A DNA stretch of 28,524 bases from CAZFGK01 sp964518635 (GTDB taxonomy: Bacteria; Zixibacteria; MSB-5A5; GN15; FEB-12). The translations under genes were made by a program, and so were the position numbers. Of the stretch, positions 25,048-28,524 are shown one piece after another. The first letter of the stretch is position 1. Each line of letters opens with the position of its first letter. The stretch covers positions 1 to 28,524 of the forward strand of contig CAZFGK010000026.1 in assembly GCA_964518635.1 (NCBI GenBank), in the 5' to 3' direction. The notes below the pieces were generated by a model that saw nothing but the letters and a program-made list of their open reading frames with translations, did no database searches and was not told the DNA's origin.

Positions 25048-25076
25048 AGGATACTATCGGCATGGTCGGCTGTCAA
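25048..25076 (-). promoter_or_regulatory. Sigma70-type promoter for tRNA-Thr
   Basis: On the minus strand, a perfect -35 TTGACA (25076-25071) is followed, after a 17-bp spacer, by TATCCT (25053-25048), which agrees with TATAAT at four of six positions. Transcription would start near 25041, about 11 bases before the tRNA. It may also drive the rml genes, since no clear terminator separates them from the tRNA. Confidence 0.6.
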
Positions 25077-25268
25077 AATGAATGAAGAGGGGGTTCGATT
25101 GGGAAAAGTGAAGAGCCTGAACTCTCATGCACCAACCAGAAGAAGCATTTCTGCCCAGGGTCGCCCGCTCCTCGAAGAAGTTCGGGTTCTTTCAATAGCT
25201 GATAACTACAACTGAAGATTACTTTGTCACTTGAGGTGAGGGCTCGAAAAACAGTCCGCTCTCTCATC

Positions 25269-25291
25269 CCCGCACCCGAAGCGGGAGCGGG
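25269..25291 (-). terminator. GC-rich hairpin after typA, weak terminator candidate
   Basis: The sequence CCCGCACCCGAAGCGGGAGCGGG folds into a 9-bp stem with one A-A mismatch and a 3-base loop, 18 bp after the typA stop. On the minus strand no U-run follows directly; a TTTTT comes only about 20 bases later. It may therefore be a repeat-like or mRNA-stabilising hairpin and not a true intrinsic terminator. Confidence 0.35.
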
Positions 25292-25309
25292 CCACCAAGA
25301 GCTTGATCC

Positions 25310-27205
<1,896 letters not shown>

Positions 27206-27252
27206 GTATCTCCGAAGGGTTAATGTACAAGCATTGTTCGGCAGTTTGGTCT

Positions 27253-27279
27253 GGAACTAGGCGCTTTGGTGCAAGTTCC
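27253..27279 (-). other. Second inverted repeat in the typA leader
   Basis: GGAACT and AGTTCC form a perfect 6-bp inverted repeat around 15 bases, between the terminator-like hairpin and the typA start. On the minus strand the U-rich TTTTGGT after the terminator stem can also pair with ACCAAA inside this element, so two folds may compete. Confidence 0.35.
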
Positions 27280-27287
27280 CGCTGACC

Positions 27288-27322
27288 AAAAGAAAACCCG
27301 GTTCGGTGCCGTCCGACCGGGT
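27288..27322 (-). terminator. Terminator-like hairpin in the typA leader
   Basis: On the minus strand, ACCCGGTCGG-ACGGCA-CCGAACCGGGT forms a 10-bp stem with one bulged A, followed directly by TTTTCTTTTGG. It is the shape of an intrinsic terminator reading towards typA, about 83 bp before its ATG. No minus-strand gene that would need terminating is visible upstream. It may be an attenuator, or a leftover terminator of a gene lost when repeats arrived. Confidence 0.6.
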
Positions 27323-27339
27323 CAGAGGTTATCGGGGGT

Positions 27340-27367
27340 AGTATAACTCATTTTCAAATATTTCCAA
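27340..27367 (-). promoter_or_regulatory. Promoter-like element upstream of typA
   Basis: On the minus strand, TTGGAA (27367-27362), a 16-bp spacer and TATACT (27345-27340, five of six matches to TATAAT). Transcription would begin near 27333, only about 10 bases before the terminator-like hairpin, and the leader to typA would be about 128 bases. Assigned by eye only. Confidence 0.45.
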
Positions 27368-27458
27368 CCCCGAGATTTGTGAGAAGTTTGTTAGGGGTTT
27401 TGGAGGGGAATTCCGGTCGATGGGGGGGCAGTTGATTTCGAATGGTCTGTTCTCAATG

Positions 27459-27540
27459 TCACCCTGAGCTTGCCTTGTCACCCTGAGCTTGTCGAAGGGT
27501 GATTTCCGAAATTGTAGGGCGGGCTTGGCTTCCAAGCTCT
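27459..27540. repeat. Degenerate repeats: CACCCTGAGCTTG-type and partial palindromic unit
   Basis: A partial copy of the CACCCTGAGCTTG repeat at about 27460-27473 is followed by a full 22-bp copy (27479-27500). After GATTTCCGAAAT comes a TGTAGGGCGGG end (27513-27523) of the palindromic unit, here with a different body that forms GCTTGG-CTT-CCAAGC. The same order of elements recurs at 28367-28411. Confidence 0.7.
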
Positions 27541-27546
27541 TGTTCT

Positions 27547-27628
27547 TGTAGGGCGGGATGGCCTTGCTTCCCGCCGTCTCTACATGGGTGAATCAAGATG
27601 GCGGGTACCAGAGCGAACCCGCCCTACA
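27547..27628. repeat. 82-bp palindromic repeat, copy A
   Basis: The unit has perfect 11-bp terminal inverted repeats (TGTAGGGCGGG / CCCGCCCTACA). Inside, each half makes its own hairpin: GGCGGGA-10 nt-TCCCGCC and GGCGGGT-10 nt-ACCCGCC. It resembles REP/BIME or a short MITE. A 22-bp CACCCTGAGCTTGTCGAAGGGT repeat follows at 27651-27672. Confidence 0.85.
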
Positions 27629-27650
27629 AGAGATATATCCGGATCAATCT

Positions 27651-27672
27651 CACCCTGAGCTTGTCGAAGGGT
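27651..27672. repeat. 22-bp CACCCTGAGCTTG-type repeat
   Basis: CACCCTGAGCTTGTCGAAGGGT, identical to the copies at 27479-27500 and 28367-28388. The ends ACCCT/AGGGT are inverted. It accompanies the palindromic unit at a fixed distance (22 bp after its end) in copies A and B. Confidence 0.8.
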
Positions 27673-27746
27673 CTTCTTTCTAATGTGATTCCAATTGGCA
27701 CTCCAATCCTTGATATTCCTCGCAAGACACACAGAAAGGAGATCCC

Positions 27747-28220
27747 ATGCCCGCAAAATTGCCTCCTTCGACTCTGCTTCTCATCCGCGAACCGATGGAA
27801 CCGCTCGGTGACAATGGTTGGTATCTGGATGGGGCTTCAGTGAATACGCTCCCGGGGCTAATCAAAACCATCACCCCGACTGAGGCATCCACACCCATTG
27901 CCAAAGGCGGGACGACCATCGCAGGACATACTGAGCATGTCCGCTGGTTTCTGGCTCGCATGAACAAACAACTCGCCGGAGAGAAAGCAACCACTCCCTG
28001 GACTGAGAGCTGGAACGTAACCGCTGTCGATGAAGCGAGCTGGAAGAAATTACAGAACGCGCTTGCGAGTGAATACAAGACATTCAAATCCGGCATCGAA
28101 GGGCGAACCAGTTGGACGAATGAAACCCTCCTGATGGGCTGCGCGGCAGTCGCTCCGCATATCGCGTATCATCTGGGAGCAATCGTCCAGATGCTGGCCG
28201 CGATCAGAGCGAAGAAATAG
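27747..28220 (+). CDS. DinB/YfiT-like putative metal-dependent hydrolase-fold protein
   Basis: A 157-residue soluble protein and the only plus-strand gene in the window. HTEHVRWFLARMN (about 61-73) and APHIAYHLGAIVQML (about 138-152) place histidines on helices as in the DinB four-helix-bundle superfamily, whose members bind a metal through three His and include thiol transferases. The middle (ESWNVTAVDEASWKKL) is also typical of DinB-like proteins. Function in the cell is not known. AGGAG lies 5 bp before the ATG. It sits between copies of the palindromic repeat, facing away from typA and unrelated to the polysaccharide genes. Confidence 0.8.
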   Translation: MPAKLPPSTLLLIREPMEPLGDNGWYLDGASVNTLPGLIKTITPTEASTPIAKGGTTIAGHTEHVRWFLARMNKQLAGEKATTPWTESWNVTAVDEASWKKLQNALASEYKTFKSGIEGRTSWTNETLLMGCAAVAPHIAYHLGAIVQMLAAIRAKK

Positions 28221-28262
28221 CATCCATGCAATGGTATCCGAGTTGAGGGGTGATTTCCAAAT

Positions 28263-28344
28263 TGTAGAGCGGGATGGCCTTGCTTCCCGCCGTCTTCTCA
28301 TGGGTGAATCAAGATGGCGGGTACCAGAGCGAACCCGCCCTACA
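28263..28344. repeat. 82-bp palindromic repeat, copy B
   Basis: Same unit as copy A, with a G-to-A change in the left terminal repeat (TGTAGAGCGGG) and CTTCTCATG in place of CTCTACATG in the centre. It lies about 40 bp after the DinB-like stop, so its structure could also act in 3'-end formation of that gene. Confidence 0.85.
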
Positions 28345-28366
28345 AGAGACAGATCCAGATCAATCT

Positions 28367-28388
28367 CACCCTGAGCTTGTCGAAGGGT
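28367..28388. repeat. 22-bp CACCCTGAGCTTG-type repeat
   Basis: A third full copy of CACCCTGAGCTTGTCGAAGGGT, 22 bp after palindromic copy B and 12 bp before copy C, with the same GATTTCCGAAAT linker seen at 27501-27512. Confidence 0.8.
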
Positions 28389-28400
28389 GATTTCCGAAAT

Positions 28401-28470
28401 TGTAGGGCGGGATGGCCTTGCTTCCCGCCATCTTCTCATGGGTGAATCAAGATGGCGGGTACCAGAGCGA
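28401..28470. repeat. Truncated palindromic repeat, copy C
   Basis: The first 70 of 82 bases of the unit are present. The match stops exactly after ACCAGAGCGA, where copies A and B go on with ACCCGCCCTACA. The break coincides with the start of an IS-end-like sequence. Confidence 0.85.
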
Positions 28471-28524
28471 TGTACAGTATCATGACATCCGTTACAAGTT
28501 GTGTCAGGACATCCGTTACAGTTC
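28471..28524. mobile_element. Possible insertion-sequence left end (partial)
   Basis: The sequence from TGTACAGTATCATGACATCC to the window edge contains two direct copies of TCA(T/G)GACATCCGTTACA (28480-28496 and 28504-28520), spaced 24 bp, like repeated transposase-binding sites at an IS end. It starts with TG and interrupts a repeat unit. The motif is reminiscent of IS481-type ends. No transposase is in the window, so the family is not proven. Confidence 0.5.

Noticed and set aside
27598..27843. 81-codon plus-strand frame in the repeat region
   Set aside because: It starts inside palindromic repeat A and runs out of frame into the DinB-like gene, which has its own ribosome binding site.
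27459..28470. CRISPR array
   Set aside because: Repeats are few, palindromic, unevenly spaced and on both sides of a gene, with no unique equal-length spacers and no cas genes.

Overview
The window is almost entirely a surface-polysaccharide (O-antigen/capsule type) gene cluster on the minus strand. It runs from a Thr tRNA near 25.0 kb down to the left edge, where it leaves the window inside an NAD-dependent epimerase gene. A Gram-negative-type bacterium is suggested by the Wzx/Wzy/Wzz export set, the pseudaminic acid pathway and the compact operons. The base composition looks balanced. The palindromic repeats and the CCCTGAGCTTGTCGAAGGG-type repeat at the right end resemble those common in uncultured FCB-group or candidate-phylum genomes. 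That placement is a guess, and no species can be named.

Layout, in the direction of transcription (right to left). (1) 28.5-27.2 kb: a lone plus-strand DinB-like gene between copies of an 82-bp palindromic repeat. The last repeat copy is cut short at 28470 by what looks like an insertion-sequence end running off the window. (2) 27.2-25.3 kb: typA/bipA, preceded by a promoter-like element and a terminator-like hairpin in its leader. (3) 25.03-21.03 kb: tRNA-Thr(UGU) with a good promoter, then rfbB-rfbA-rfbD-rfbC (dTDP-L-rhamnose) and a GmhA-like SIS isomerase. (4) 21.03-20.69 kb: a 335-bp gap holding a hairpin with a Shine-Dalgarno sequence in its loop and a possible 45-codon leader ORF. (5) 20.69-9.09 kb: a pseudaminic acid operon: pseB, pseH-like GNAT, PseA/WbuX-type amidotransferase with HisH-like and HisF-like partners, pseC, aldo/keto reductase, SpsF-type cytidylyltransferase, class III aminotransferase, pseG, formyltransferase and pseI. 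(6) 9.06 kb to the left edge: assembly and export: two GT-B/capsule-type putative transferases, Wzx flippase, Wzy-like polymerase, a hexapeptide acetyltransferase, a GT4 glycosyltransferase, a Wzz-like chain-length protein and the partial epimerase.

Together the genes would make dTDP-rhamnose and a CMP-activated pseudaminic acid derivative, join them into a repeat unit, flip it, polymerise it and control chain length. The core Pse pathway is complete: PseB, PseC, PseH, PseG, PseI and a cytidylyltransferase. The unusual part is the set of extra enzymes inside it. These are an acetamidino-type amidotransferase with an ammonia-supply pair, a sugar N-formyltransferase, and an aldo/keto reductase plus PLP aminotransferase that could place a further amine on the sugar. 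The likely product is a heavily N-modified nonulosonic acid whose exact structure the sequence does not give. No initiating phosphoglycosyltransferase and no outer-membrane exporter are visible, so the locus must continue elsewhere.
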